64,000 nt of DNA from the NCBI GenBank assembly GCA_031769625.1, contig JAUIMM010000579.1, forward strand, positions 1,736,001 to 1,800,000, given 5' to 3'. The DNA is from Taudactylus pleione. Lineage: Eukaryota; Chordata; Amphibia; Anura; Myobatrachidae. A program made the position numbers and the translations under genes. How positions within the stretch are numbered: position 1 is the first letter of the stretch; each line of letters starts with the position of its first letter. Positions 37,501 through 51,800 of this stretch are shown in pieces. The notes under the pieces were generated by a model that was given only the letters and a program-made list of their open reading frames with translations, had not been told where the DNA came from and did no database searches.

Positions 37501-40500
37501 GTAACGTGCCTCCAATAAGTGTAACTCCCAATATACCAACAGTAATAGTAACGTGCCCCCAGTAAGTTTCACTCCTACTATACCATCAGTAATAGTAACG
37601 TGCCCCCAGTAAGTGTCACTCCCAATATACCATCAGTAATAGTAACGTGCCCCAAGTAAGTGTATCTCCCAATATACCATCAGTAATAGTAACGTGCCTC
37701 CAGTAAGTGTAACTCCCAATATACCATCAGTAATAGTAATGTGCCCCCAGTAAGTGTAACTCCCAATATACCATCAGTAATAGTAACGTGCCCCCAGGAA
37801 GTGTAACTCCCAATATACCATCAGTAATAGTAACGTGCCCCCAGTAAGTGTAACTCCCAATATACCATCAGTAATAGTAACGTGCCCCCAGTAAGTGTAA
37901 CTCCCAATATACCATCAGTAATAGTAACGTGCCCCCAGTAAGTGTAACTCCCACTATACCATCAGTAATAGTAACGTGCCCCCAGTTAGTGTCGCTCCCA
38001 ATATACCATCAGTAATAGTAACGTGCCCCCAGTAAGTGTAACTCCCAATATACCATCAGTAATAGTAACTTGCCCCCAGTTAGTGTCACTCCCAATATAC
38101 CATCAGTAATAGTAACTTGCCCCCAGTAAGTGTAACTCCCAATATACCAACAGTAATCGTAACGTGCACCCAGTTAGTGTCACTCCCAATATACCCTCAG
38201 TAATAGTAACGTGCTCCCAGTAATTGTAACTCCCAATATACCAACAGTAATAGTAACATGCCTCCAGTGTCACTCCCAATATACGATCAGTAATAGTAAC
38301 GTGCCTCCAGTAAGTGTAACTCCCAATATACCATCAGTAATAGTAACTTGCCCCCAGTTAGTGTCGCTCCCAATATTCCATCAGTAATAGTAACATGACC
38401 CCAGTAAGTGTCACTCCCAATATTCCTTCAGTAATAGTAACGTGCTCCCAGTAAGTGTAACTCCCACTATACCATCAGTAATAGTAACGTGCCCCCAGTT
38501 AGTGTCGCTCCCAATATACCATCAGTAATAGTAACGTGCCTCCAATAAGTGTAACTCCCAATATACCATCAGTAATAGTAATGTGCCCCAGTATGTGTAT
38601 CTCCCAATATACCATCAGTAATAGTAACGTGCCTCCAGTAAGTGTAACTCCCAATATACCATCAGTAGTAGTAACGTGCCCCCATTAAGTGTAACTCCCA
38701 AAATACCATCAGTAATAGTAACGTGCCCCCAGTAAGTGTAACTCCCAATATACCATCAGTAATAGTAACGTGCCCCCATTAAGTGTAACTCCCAATATAC
38801 CATCAGTAATAGTAACGTGCCCCCAGTAAGTGTAACTCCCAATATACCATCAGTAATAGTAATGTGCCCCCAGTAAGTGTAACTCCCACTATACCATCAG
38901 TAATAGTAACTTGCCCCCAGTTAGTGTCGCTCCCAATATACCATCAGCAATAGTAACATGCCCCCAGTAAGTGTCACTCCCAATATACCATCAGTAATAG
39001 TAACGTGCCCCCAGTAAGTGTAACTCCCACTATACCATCAGTAATAGTAACGTGCCCCCAGTTAGTGTCGCTCCCAATATACCTTCAGTAATAGTAACGT
39101 GACTCCAGTAATTGTAACTCCCAATATCCCAACAGTAATAGTAACGTGCCTCCAGTAATTGTAACTCCCAATATACCATCAGTAATAGTAACGTGCCTCC
39201 AGTAAGTGTAACTCCCAATATACCATCAGTAATAGTAACGTGCCTCCAGTAAGTGTAACTCCCAATATACCATCAGTAATAGTAACGTGCCCCCAGTAAG
39301 TGTCACTCCCACTATACCATCAGTAATAGTAACGTGCCCCCAGTAAGTGTCACTCCCAATATACCATCAGTAATAGTTACGAGCCCCCAGTAAGTGTAAC
39401 TCCCACTATACCATCAGTAATAGTAACGTGCCTCCAGTAAGTGTAACTCCCTATATACCATCAGTAATAGTAACGTGCCCCCAGTAAGTGTAACTCCCAT
39501 TATACCATCAGTAATAGTAACGTGCCCCCAGTAAGTGTCACTCCCAATATACCATCAGTAATAGTAACGTGCCTCCAATAAGTGTAACTCCCAATATACC
39601 AAAAGTAATAGTAACGTGCCTCCAATAAGTGTAACTCCCAATATACCAACAGTAATAGTAACGTGCCCCCAGTAAGTTTCACTCCTACTATACCATCAGT
39701 AATAGTAACATGCCCCCAGTAAGTGTCACTCCCAATATACCATCAGTAATAGTAACGTGCCCCAAGTAAGTGTATCTCCCAATATACCATCAGTAATAGT
39801 AACGTGCCTCCAGTAAGTGTAACTCCCAATATACCATCAGTAATAGTAACGTGCCCCCAGTAAGTGTAACTCCCAATATACCATCAGTAATAGTAACATG
39901 ACCCCAGTAAGTGTCACTCCCAATATTCCTTCAGTAATAGTAACGTGCTCCCAGTAAGTGTAACTCCCACTATACCATCAGTAATAGTAACGTGCCCCCA
40001 GTTAGTGTCGCTCCCAATATACCATCAGTAATAGTAACGTGCCTCCAGTAAGTGTAACTCCCAATATACCATCAGTAATAGTAATGTGCCCCCAGTAAGT
40101 GTAACTCCCAATATACCATCAGTAATAGTAACGTGCCCCCAGGAAGTGTAACTCCCAATATACCATCAGTAATAGTAACGTGCCCCCAGTAAGTGTAACT
40201 CCCAATATACCATCAGTAATAGTAACGTGCCCCCAGTAAGTGTAACTCCCAATATACCATCAGTAATAGTAACGTGCCCCCAGTAAGTGTAACTCCCACT
40301 ATACCATCAGTAATAGTAACGTGCCCCCAGTTAGTGTCGCTCCCAATATACCATCAGTAATAGTAACGTGCCCCCAGTAAGTGTAACTCCCAATATACCA
40401 TCAGTAATAGTAACTTGCCCCCAGTTAGTGTCACTCCCAATATACCATCAGTAATAGTAACTTGCCCCCAGTAAGTGTAACTCCCAATATACCAACAGTA

Positions 40501-42040
40501 ATCGTAACGTGCACCCAGTTAGTGTCACTCCCAATATACCCTCAGTAATAGTAACGTGCTCCCAGTAATTGTAACTCCCAATATACCAACAGTAATAGTA
40601 ACATGCCTCCAGTGTCACTCCCAATATACGATCAGTAATAGTAACGTGCCTCCAGTAAGTGTAACTCCCAATATACCATCAGTAATAGTAACTTGCCCCC
40701 AGTTAGTGTCGCGCCCAATATTCCATCAGTAATAGTAACATGACCCCAGTAAGTGTCACTCCCAATATTCCTTCAGTAATAGTAACGTGCTCCCAGTAAG
40801 TGTAACTCCCACTATACCATCAGTAATAGTAACGTGCCCCCAGTTAGTGTCGCTCCCAATATACCATCAGTAATAGTAACGTGCCTCCAATAAGTGTAAC
40901 TCCCAATATACCATCAGTAATAGTAATGTGCCCCAGTATGTGTATCTCCCAATATACCATCAGTAATAGTAACGTGCCTCCAGTAAGTGTAACTCCCAAT
41001 ATACCATCAGTAGTAGTAACGTGCCCCCATTAAGTGTAACTCCCAAAATACCATCAGTAATAGTAACGTGCCCCCAGTAAGTGTAACTCCCAATATACCA
41101 TCAGTAATAGTAACGTGCCCCCATTAAGTGTAACTCCCAATATACCATCAGTAATAGTAACGTGCCCCCAGTAAGTGTAACTCCCAATATACCATCAGTA
41201 ATAGTAATGTGCCCCCAGTAAGTGTAACTCCCACTATACCATCAGTAATAGTAACTTGCCCCCAGTTAGTGTCGCTCCCAATATACCATCAGCAATAGTA
41301 ACATGCCCCCAGTAAGTGTCACTCCCAATATACCATCAGTAATAGTAACGTGCCCCCAGTAAGTGTAACTCCCACTATACCATCAGTAATAGTAACGTGC
41401 CCCCAGTTAGTGTCGCTCCCAATATACCTTCAGTAATAGTAACGTGACTCCAGTAATTGTAACTCCCAATATCCCAACAGTAATAGTAACGTGCCTCCAG
41501 TAATTGTAACTCCCAATATACCATCAGTAATAGTAACGTGCCTCCAGTAAGTGTAACTCCCAATATACCATCAGTAATAGTAACGTGCCTCCAGTAAGTG
41601 TAACTCCCAATATACCATCAGTAATAGTAACGTGCCCCCAGTAAGTGTCACTCCCACTATACCATCAGTAATAGTAACGTGCCCCCAGTAAGTGTCACTC
41701 CCAATATACCATCAGTAATAGTTACGAGCCCCCAGTAAGTGTAACTCCCACTATACCATCAGTAATAGTAACGTGCCTCCAGTAAGTGTAACTCCCTATA
41801 TACCATCAGTAATAGTAACGTGCCCCCAGTAAGTGTAACTCCCATTATACCATCAGTAATAGTAACGTGCCCCCAGTAAGTGTCACTCCCAATATACCAT
41901 CAGTAATAGTAACGTGCCTCCAATAAGTGTAACTCCCAATATACCAAAAGTAATAGTAACGTGCCTCCAATAAGTGTAACTCCCAATATACCAACAGTAA
42001 TAGTAACGTGCCCCCAGTAAGTTTCACTCCTACTATACCA
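31571..42040 (+). repeat. Large composite HOR, copy C1 (10,470 bp)
   Basis: Its order is X (31571-33308), X' (33309 to about 34,850), Z (about 34,850-37,700), Y (about 37,700-40,044) and a shortened Y' (40,045-42,040). The start landmark TTAGTAATAG with CATGCCCCCTG recurs at 42041 (10,470 later) and 48898. X and X' are 1,738 bp apart. Y and Y' are 2,345 bp apart, shown by CAGGAAGTG (37796 and 40141) and GTGCTCCC (38211 and 40556). Z includes a diverged X-like start near 36,460. The block names are mine. Confidence 0.88.
37842..37888 (+). repeat. Reference (majority) monomer, 47 bp
   Basis: This copy matches the majority base at every position and is followed directly by an identical one at 37889-37935. 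It consists of a 17-base first part CAGTAAGTGTAACTCCC, a 10-base AT-rich middle AATATACCAT, and a 20-base last part CAGTAATAGTAACGTGCCCC. Parts one and three align as CAGTAA-nn-GTAAC-n-CCC, so the monomer is an imperfect internal duplication. Frequent variant sites are the base after GTGT (A or C, less often G or T), AATATA versus ACTATA, ATCAG versus AACAG, and ACGTG versus ATGTG or ACATG. Another common form replaces CAGTAAGTGTAAC with CAGTTAGTGTCGC. Confidence 0.95.
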
Positions 42041-45000
42041 TTAGTAATAGTAACATGCCCCCTGTAAGTGTAACTCCCAATATACCAACAGTAATCGTAA
42101 CGTGCACCCAGTTAGTGTCACTCCCAATATACCCTCAGTAATAGTAACGTGCCCCCAGTAAGTGTAACTCCCAATAATATACCATCAGTAATAGTAACGT
42201 GCCCCCAGTAAGTGTAACTCCCAATATACCATCAGTAATAGTAACGTGCTCCCAGTAATTGTAACTCCCACTATACCATCAGTAATAGTAACTTGCCCCC
42301 AGTTAGTGTCGCTCCCAATATACCATCAGCAATAGTAACATGCCCCCAGTAAGTGTCACTCCCAATATACCATCAGTAATAGTAACGTGCCCCCAGTAAG
42401 TGTTACTCCCACTATACCATCAGTAATAGTAACGTGCCCCCAGTTAGTGTCGCTCCCAATATACCTTCAGTAATAGTAACGTGCCTCCAGTAATTGTAAC
42501 TCCCAATATCCCAACAGTAATAGTAACGTGCCTCCAGTAATTGTAACTCCCAATATACCATCAGTAATAGTAACGTGCCTGCAGTAAGTGTAACTCCCAA
42601 TATACCATCAGTAATAGTAACGTGCCTCCAGTAAGTGTCACTCCCAATATACCATCAGTAATAGTAACGTGCCCCAAGTAAGTGTATCTCCCAATATACC
42701 ATCAGTAATAGTAACGTGCCTCCAGTAAGTGTAACTCCCAATATACCATCAGTAATAGTAACGTGCCCCCAGTAAGTGTAACTCCCAATATACCATCAGT
42801 AATAATAACGTGCCCCCAGTAAGTGTAACTCCCAATATACCATCAGTAATAGTAATGTGCCCCCAGTAAGTGTAACTCGCAATATACCATCAGTAATAGT
42901 AACATGCCCCCTGTAAGTGTAACTCCCAATATACCAACAGTAATAATAACATGCCCCCAGTGTCACTCCCAATATTCCATCAGTAATAGTAACGTGCCTC
43001 CAATAAGTGTAACTCCCAATATACCAAAGGTAATAGTAACGTGCCTCCTGTAAGTGTAACTCCCAATATACCAACAGTAATAGTAACGTGCCCCCAGTAA
43101 GTTTCACTCCTACTATACCATCAGTAATAGTAACGTGCCCCCAGTAAGTGTCACTCCCAATATACCATCAGTAATAGTAACGTGCCCCAAGTAAGTGTAT
43201 CTCCCAATATACCATCAGTAATAGTAACGTGCCTCCAGTAAGTGTAACTCCCAATATACCATCAGTAATAGTAGCGTGCCCCCAGTAAGTGTAACTCCCA
43301 ATATACCATCAGTAATAGTAACGTGCCCCAAGTAAGTGTATCTCCCAATATACCATCAGTAATAGTAACGTGCCTCCAGTAAGTGTAACTCCCAATATAC
43401 CATCAGTAATAGTAACGTGCCCCCAGTAAGTGTAACTCCCAATATACCATCAGTAATAGTAACGTGCCCCCAGTAAGTGTAACTCCCAATATACCATCAG
43501 TAATAGTAACGTGCCCCCAGTAAGTGTCACTCCCAATATACCATCAGTAATAGTAATGTGCCCCCAGTAAGTGTAACTCCCAATATACCATCAGTAATAG
43601 TAACGTGCCCCCAGTAAGTGTAACTCCCACTATACCATCAGTAATAGTAACGTGCCCCCAGTTAGTGTCGCTCCCAATATACCATCAGTAATAGTAACGT
43701 GCCCCCAGTAAGTGTAACTCCCAATATACCATCAGTAATAGTAACTTGCCCCCAGTTAGTGTCACTCCCAATATACCATTAGTAATAGTAACATGCCCCC
43801 TGTAAGTGTAACTCCCAATATACCAACAGTAATCGTAACGTGCACCCAGTTAGTGTCACTCCCAATATACCCTCAGTAATAGTAACGTGCCCCCAGTAAG
43901 TGTAACTCCCAATAATATACCATCAGTAATAGTAACGTGCCCCCAGTAAGTGTAACTCCCAATATACCATCAGTAATAGTAACGTGCTCCCAGTAATTGT
44001 AACTCCCACTATACCATCAGTAATAGTAACTTGCCCCCAGTTAGTGTCGCTCCCAATATACCATCAGCAATAGTAACATGCCCCCAGTAAGTGTCACTCC
44101 CAATATACCATCAGTAATAGTAACGTGCCCCCAGTAAGTGTAACTCCCACTATACCATCAGTAATAGTAACGTGCCCCCAGTTAGTGTCGCTCCCAATAT
44201 ACCTTCAGTAATAGTAACGTGCCTCCAGTAATTGTAACTCCCAATATCCCAACAGTAATAGTAACGTGCCTCCAGTAATTGTAACTCCCAATATACCATC
44301 AGTAATAGTAACGTGCCTGCAGTAAGTGTAACTCCCAATATACCATCAGTAATAGTAACGTGCCTCCAGTAAGTGTCACTCCCAATATACCATCAGTAAT
44401 AGTAACGTGCCCCAAGTAAGTGTATCTCCCAATATACCATCAGTAATAGTAACGTGCCTCCAGTAAGTGTAACTCCCAATATACCATCAGTAATAGTAAC
44501 GTGCCCCCAGTAAGTGTAACTCCCAATATACCATCAGTAATAGTAACGTGCCCCCAGTAAGTGTAACTCCCAATATACCATCAGTAATAGTAATGTGCCC
44601 CCAGTAAGTGTAACTCGCAATATACCATCAGTAATAGTAACATCCCCCCTGTAAGTGTAACTCCCAATATACCAACAGTAATAATAACATGCCCCCAGTG
44701 TCACTCCCAATATTCCATCAGTAATAGTAACGTGCCTCCAATAAGTGTAACTCCCAATATACCAAAGGTAATAGTAACGTGCCTCCTGTAAGTGTAACTC
44801 CCAATATACCAACAGTAATAGTAACGTGCCCCCAGTAAGTTTCACTCCTACTATACCATCAGTAATAGTAACGTGCCCCCAGTAAGTGTCACTCCCAATA
44901 TACCATCAGTAATAGTAACGTGCCCCAAGTAAGTGTATCTCCCAATATACCATCAGTAATAGTAACGTGCCTCCAGTAAGTGTAACTCCCAATATACCAT

Positions 45001-48000
45001 CAGTAATAGTAACGTGCCCCCAGTAAGTGTAACTCCCAATATACCATCAGTAATAGTAACGTGCCCCCAGTAAGTGTAACTCCCAATATACCATCAGTAA
45101 TAGTAATGTGCCCCCAGTAAGTGTAACTCCCAATATACCATCAGTAATAGTAACATGCCCCCTGTAAGTGTAACTACCAATATACCAACAGTAATCGTAA
45201 CGTGCACCCAGTTAGTGTCACTCCCAATATACCCTCAGTAATAGTAACGTGCCCCAAGTAAGTGTAACTCCCAATAATATACCATAAGTAATAGTAACGT
45301 GCCCCCAGTAAGTGTAACTCCCACTATACCATCAGTAATAGTAACGTGCCCCCAGTTAGTGTCGCTCCCAATATACCATCAGTAATAGTAACGTGCCTCC
45401 AATAAGTGTAACTCCCAATATACCATCAGTAATAGTAATGTGCCCCAGTATGTGTATCTCCCAATATACCATCAGTAATAGTAACGTGCCTCCAGTAAGT
45501 GTAACTCCCAATATACCATCAGTAGTAGTAACGTGCCCCCATTAAGTGTAACTCCCAAAATACCATCAGTAATAGTAACGTGCCCCCAGTAAGTGTAACT
45601 CCCAATATACCATCAGTAATAGTAACGTGCCCCCATTAAGTGTAACTCCCAATATACCATCAGTAATAGTAACGTGCCCCCAGTAAGTGTAACTCCCAAT
45701 ATACCATCAGTAATAGTAATGTGCCCCCAGTAAGTGTAACTCCCACTATACCATCAGTAATAGTAACTTGCCCCCAGTTAGTGTCGCTCCCAATATACCA
45801 TCAGCAATAGTAACATGCCCCCAGTAAGTGTCACTCCCAATATACCATCAGTAATAGTAACGTGCCCCCAGTAAGTGTAACTCCCACTATACCATCAGTA
45901 ATAGTAACGTGCCCCCAGTTAGTGTCGCTCCCAATATACCTTCAGTAATAGTAACGTGACTCCAGTAATTGTAACTCCCAATATCCCAACAGTAATAGTA
46001 ACGTGCCTCCAGTAATTGTAACTCCCAATATACCATCAGTAATAGTAACGTGCCTCCAGTAAGTGTAACTCCCAATATACCATCAGTAATAGTAACGTGC
46101 CTCCAGTAAGTGTAACTCCCAATATACCATCAGTAATAGTAACGTGCCCCCAGTAAGTGTCACTCCCACTATACCATCAGTAATAGTAACGTGCCCCCAG
46201 TAAGTGTCACTCCCAATATACCATCAGTAATAGTTACGAGCCCCCAGTAAGTGTAACTCCCACTATACCATCAGTAATAGTAACGTGCCTCCAGTAAGTG
46301 TAACTCCCTATATACCATCAGTAATAGTAACGTGCCCCCAGTAAGTGTAACTCCCATTATACCATCAGTAATAGTAACGTGCCCCCAGTAAGTGTCACTC
46401 CCAATATACCATCAGTAATAGTAACGTGCCTCCAATAAGTGTAACTCCCAATATACCAAAAGTAATAGTAACGTGCCTCCAATAAGTGTAACTCCCAATA
46501 TACCAACAGTAATAGTAACGTGCCCCCAGTAAGTTTCACTCCTACTATACCATCAGTAATAGTAACATGCCCCCAGTAAGTGTCACTCCCAATATACCAT
46601 CAGTAATAGTAACGTGCCCCAAGTAAGTGTATCTCCCAATATACCATCAGTAATAGTAACGTGCCTCCAGTAAGTGTAACTCCCAATATACCATCAGTAA
46701 TAGTAACGTGCCCCCAGTAAGTGTAACTCCCAATATACCATCAGTAATAGTAACATGACCCCAGTAAGTGTCACTCCCAATATTCCTTCAGTAATAGTAA
46801 CGTGCTCCCAGTAAGTGTAACTCCCACTATACCATCAGTAATAGTAACGTGCCCCCAGTTAGTGTCGCTCCCAATATACCATCAGTAATAGTAACGTGCC
46901 TCCAGTAAGTGTAACTCCCAATATACCATCAGTAATAGTAATGTGCCCCCAGTAAGTGTAACTCCCAATATACCATCAGTAATAGTAACGTGCCCCCAGG
47001 AAGTGTAACTCCCAATATACCATCAGTAATAGTAACGTGCCCCCAGTAAGTGTAACTCCCAATATACCATCAGTAATAGTAACGTGCCCCCAGTAAGTGT
47101 AACTCCCAATATACCATCAGTAATAGTAACGTGCCCCCAGTAAGTGTAACTCCCACTATACCATCAGTAATAGTAACGTGCCCCCAGTTAGTGTCGCTCC
47201 CAATATACCATCAGTAATAGTAACGTGCCCCCAGTAAGTGTAACTCCCAATATACCATCAGTAATAGTAACTTGCCCCCAGTTAGTGTCACTCCCAATAT
47301 ACCATCAGTAATAGTAACTTGCCCCCAGTAAGTGTAACTCCCAATATACCAACAGTAATCGTAACGTGCACCCAGTTAGTGTCACTCCCAATATACCCTC
47401 AGTAATAGTAACGTGCTCCCAGTAATTGTAACTCCCAATATACCAACAGTAATAGTAACATGCCTCCAGTGTCACTCCCAATATACGATCAGTAATAGTA
47501 ACGTGCCTCCAGTAAGTGTAACTCCCAATATACCATCAGTAATAGTAACTTGCCCCCAGTTAGTGTCGCTCCCAATATTCCATCAGTAATAGTAACATGA
47601 CCCCAGTAAGTGTCACTCCCAATATTCCTTCAGTAATAGTAACGTGCTCCCAGTAAGTGTAACTCCCACTATACCATCAGTAATAGTAACGTGCCCCCAG
47701 TTAGTGTCGCTCCCAATATACCATCAGTAATAGTAACGTGCCTCCAATAAGTGTAACTCCCAATATACCATCAGTAATAGTAATGTGCCCCAGTATGTGT
47801 ATCTCCCAATATACCATCAGTAATAGTAACGTGCCTCCAGTAAGTGTAACTCCCAATATACCATCAGTAGTAGTAACGTGCCCCCATTAAGTGTAACTCC
47901 CAAAATACCATCAGTAATAGTAACGTGCCCCCAGTAAGTGTAACTCCCAATATACCATCAGTAATAGTAACGTGCCCCCATTAAGTGTAACTCCCAATAT

Positions 48001-48897
48001 ACCATCAGTAATAGTAACGTGCCCCCAGTAAGTGTAACTCCCAATATACCATCAGTAATAGTAATGTGCCCCCAGTAAGTGTAACTCCCACTATACCATC
48101 AGTAATAGTAACTTGCCCCCAGTTAGTGTCGCTCCCAATATACCATCAGCAATAGTAACATGCCCCCAGTAAGTGTCACTCCCAATATACCATCAGTAAT
48201 AGTAACGTGCCCCCAGTAAGTGTAACTCCCACTATACCATCAGTAAGAGTAACGTGCCCCCAGTTAGTGTCGCTCCCAATATACCTTCAGTAATAGTAAC
48301 GTGACTCCAGTAATTGTAACTCCCAATATCCCAACAGTAATAGTAACGTGCCTCCAGTAATTGTAACTCCCAATATACCATCAGTAATAGTAACGTGCCT
48401 CCAGTAAGTGTAACTCCCAATATACCATCAGTAATAGTAACGTGCCTCCAGTAAGTGTAACTCCCAATATACCATCAGTAATAGTAACGTGCCCCCAGTA
48501 AGTGTCACTCCCACTATACCATCAGTAATAGTAACGTGCCCCCAGTAAGTGTCACTCCCAATATACCATCAGTAATAGTTACGAGCCCCCAGTAAGTGTA
48601 ACTCCCACTATACCATCAGTAATAGTAACGTGCCTCCAGTAAGTGTAACTCCCTATATACCATCAGTAATAGTAACGTGCCCCCAGTAAGTGTAACTCCC
48701 ATTATACCATCAGTAATAGTAACGTGCCCCCAGTAAGTGTCACTCCCAATATACCATCAGTAATAGTAACGTGCCTCCAATAAGTGTAACTCCCAATATA
48801 CCAAAAGTAATAGTAACGTGCCTCCAATAAGTGTAACTCCCAATATACCAACAGTAATAGTAACGTGCCCCCAGTAAGTTTCACTCCTACTATACCA
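42041..48897 (+). repeat. Large composite HOR, copy C2 (6,857 bp, Z missing)
   Basis: X (42041-43778) and X' run to a junction at about 45,303-45,323. The sequence then continues as Y from the position equivalent to 38,463 in C1. Z and the first part of Y, 3,613 bp, are therefore absent. To the right, C2 matches C1 at an offset of 6,857 to its end. Observed single-base differences include TAGCGTGCC at about 43,274 and CGCTCCC at 47,570 where C1 has CGCGCCC at 40,713. Confidence 0.88.
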
Positions 48898-51800
48898 TTA
48901 GTAATAGTAACATGCCCCCTGTAAGTGTAACTCCCAATATACCAACAGTAATCGTAACGTGCACCCAGTTAGTGTCACTCCCAATATACCCTCAGTAATA
49001 GTAACGTGCCCCCAGTAAGTGTAACTCCCAATAATATACCATCAGTAATAGTAACGTGCCCCCAGTAAGTGTAACTCCCAATATACCATCAGTAATAGTA
49101 ACGTGCTCCCAGTAATTGTAACTCCCACTATACCATCAGTAATAGTAACTTGCCCCCAGTTAGTGTCGCTCCCAATATACCATCAGCAATAGTAACATGC
49201 CCCCAGTAAGTGTCACTCCCAATATACCATCAGTAATAGTAACGTGCCCCCAGTAAGTGTAACTCCCACTATACCATCAGTAATAGTAACGTGCCCCCAG
49301 TTAGTGTCGCTCCCAATATACCTTCAGTAATAGTAACGTGCCTCCAGTAATTGTAACTCCCAATATCCCAACAGTAATAGTAACGTGCCTCCAGTAATTG
49401 TAACTCCCAATATACCATCAGTAATAGTAACGTGCCTGCAGTAAGTGTAACTCCCAATATACCATCAGTAATAGTAACGTGCCTCCAGTAAGTGTCACTC
49501 CCAATATACCATCAGTAATAGTAACGTGCCCCAAGTAAGTGTATCTCCCAATATACCATCAGTAATAGTAACGTGCCTCCAGTAAGTGTAACTCCCAATA
49601 TACCATCAGTAATAGTAACGTGCCCCCAGTAAGTGTAACTCCCAATATACCATCAGTAATAATAACGTGCCCCCAGTAAGTGTAACTCCCAATATACCAT
49701 CAGTAATAGTAATGTGCCCCCAGTAAGTGTAACTCGCAATATACCATCAGTAATAGTAACATGCCCCCTGTAAGTGTAACTCCCAATATACCAACAGTAA
49801 TAATAACATGCCCCCAGTGTCACTCCCAATATTCCATCAGTAATAGTAACGTGCCTCCAATAAGTGTAACTCCCAATATACCAACAGTAATAGTAACGTG
49901 CCCCCAGTAAGTTTCACTCCTACTATACCATCAGTAATAGTAACGTGCCCCCAGTAAGTGTCACTCCCAATATACCATCAGTAATAGTAACGTGCCCCAA
50001 GTAAGTGTATCTCCCAATATACCATCAGTAATAGTAACGTGCCTCCAGTAAGTGTAACTCCCAATATACCATCAGTAATAGTAACGTGCCCCCAGTAAGT
50101 GTAACTCCCAATATACCATCAGTAATAGTAACGTGCCCCAAGTAAGTGTATCTCCCAATATACCATCAGTAATAGTAACGTGCCTCCAGTAAGTGTAACT
50201 CCCAATATACCATCAGTAATAGTAACGTGCCCCCAGTAAGTGTAACTCCCAATATACCATCAGTAATAGTAACGTGCCCCCAGTAAGTGTAACTCCCAAT
50301 ATACCATCAGTAATAGTAACGTGCCCCCAGTAAGTGTCACTCCCAATATACCATCAGTAATAGTAATGTGCCCCCAGTAAGTGTAACTCCCAATATACCA
50401 TCAGTAATAGTAACGTGCCCCCAGTAAGTGTAACTCCCACTATACCATCAGTAATAGTAACGTGCCCCAAGTTAGTGTCGCTCCCATTATACCATCAGTA
50501 ATAGTAACGTGCCCCCAGTAAGTGTAACTCCCAATATACCATCAGTAATAGTAACTTGCCCCCAGTTAGTGTCACTCCCAATATACCATTAGTAATAGTA
50601 ACATGCCCCCTGTAAGTGTAACTCCCAATATACCAACAGTAATCGTAACGTGCACCCAGTTAGTGTCACTCCCAATATACCCTCAGTAATAGTAACGTGC
50701 CCCCAGTAAGTGTAACTCCCAATAATATACCATCAGTAATAGTAACGTGCCCCCAGTAAGTGTAACTCCCAATATACCATCAGTAATAGTAACGTGCTCC
50801 CAGTAATTGTAACTCCCACTATACCATCAGTAATAGTAACTTGCCCCCAGTTAGTGTCGCTCCCAATATACCATCAGCAATAGTAACATGCCCCCAGTAA
50901 GTGTCACTCCCAATATACCATCAGTAATAGTAACGTGCCCCCAGTAAGTGTAACTCCCACTATACCATCAGTAATAGTAACGTGCCCCCAGTTAGTGTCG
51001 CTCCCAATATACCTTCAGTAATAGTAACGTGCCTCCAGTAATTGTAACTCCCAATATCCCAACAGTAATAGTAACGTGCCTCCAGTAATTGTAACTCCCA
51101 ATATACCATCAGTAATAGTAACGTGCCTGCAGTAAGTGTAACTCCCAATATACCATCAGTAATAGTAACGTGCCTCCAGTAAGTGTCACTCCCAATATAC
51201 CATCAGTAATAGTAACGTGCCCCAAGTAAGTGTATCTCCCAATATACCATCAGTAATAGTAACGTGCCTCCAGTAAGTGTAACTCCCAATATACCATCAG
51301 TAATAGTAACGTGCCCCCAGTAAGTGTAACTCCCAATATACCATCAGTAATAGTAACGTGCCCCCAGTAAGTGTAACTCCCAATATACCATCAGTAATAG
51401 TAATGTGCCCCCAGTAAGTGTAACTCGCAATATACCATCAGTAATAGTAACATCCCCCCTGTAAGTGTAACTCCCAATATACCAACAGTAATAATAACAT
51501 GCCCCCAGTGTCACTCCCAATATTCCATCAGTAATAGTAACGTGCCTCCAATAAGTGTAACTCCCAATATACCAAAGGTAATAGTAACGTGCCTCCTGTA
51601 AGTGTAACTCCCAATATACCAACAGTAATAGTAACGTGCCCCCAGTAAGTTTCACTCCTACTATACCATCAGTAATAGTAACGTGCCCCCAGTAAGTGTC
51701 ACTCCCAATATACCATCAGTAATAGTAACGTGCCCCAAGTAAGTGTATCTCCCAATATACCATCAGTAATAGTAACGTGCCTCCAGTAAGTGTAACTCCC

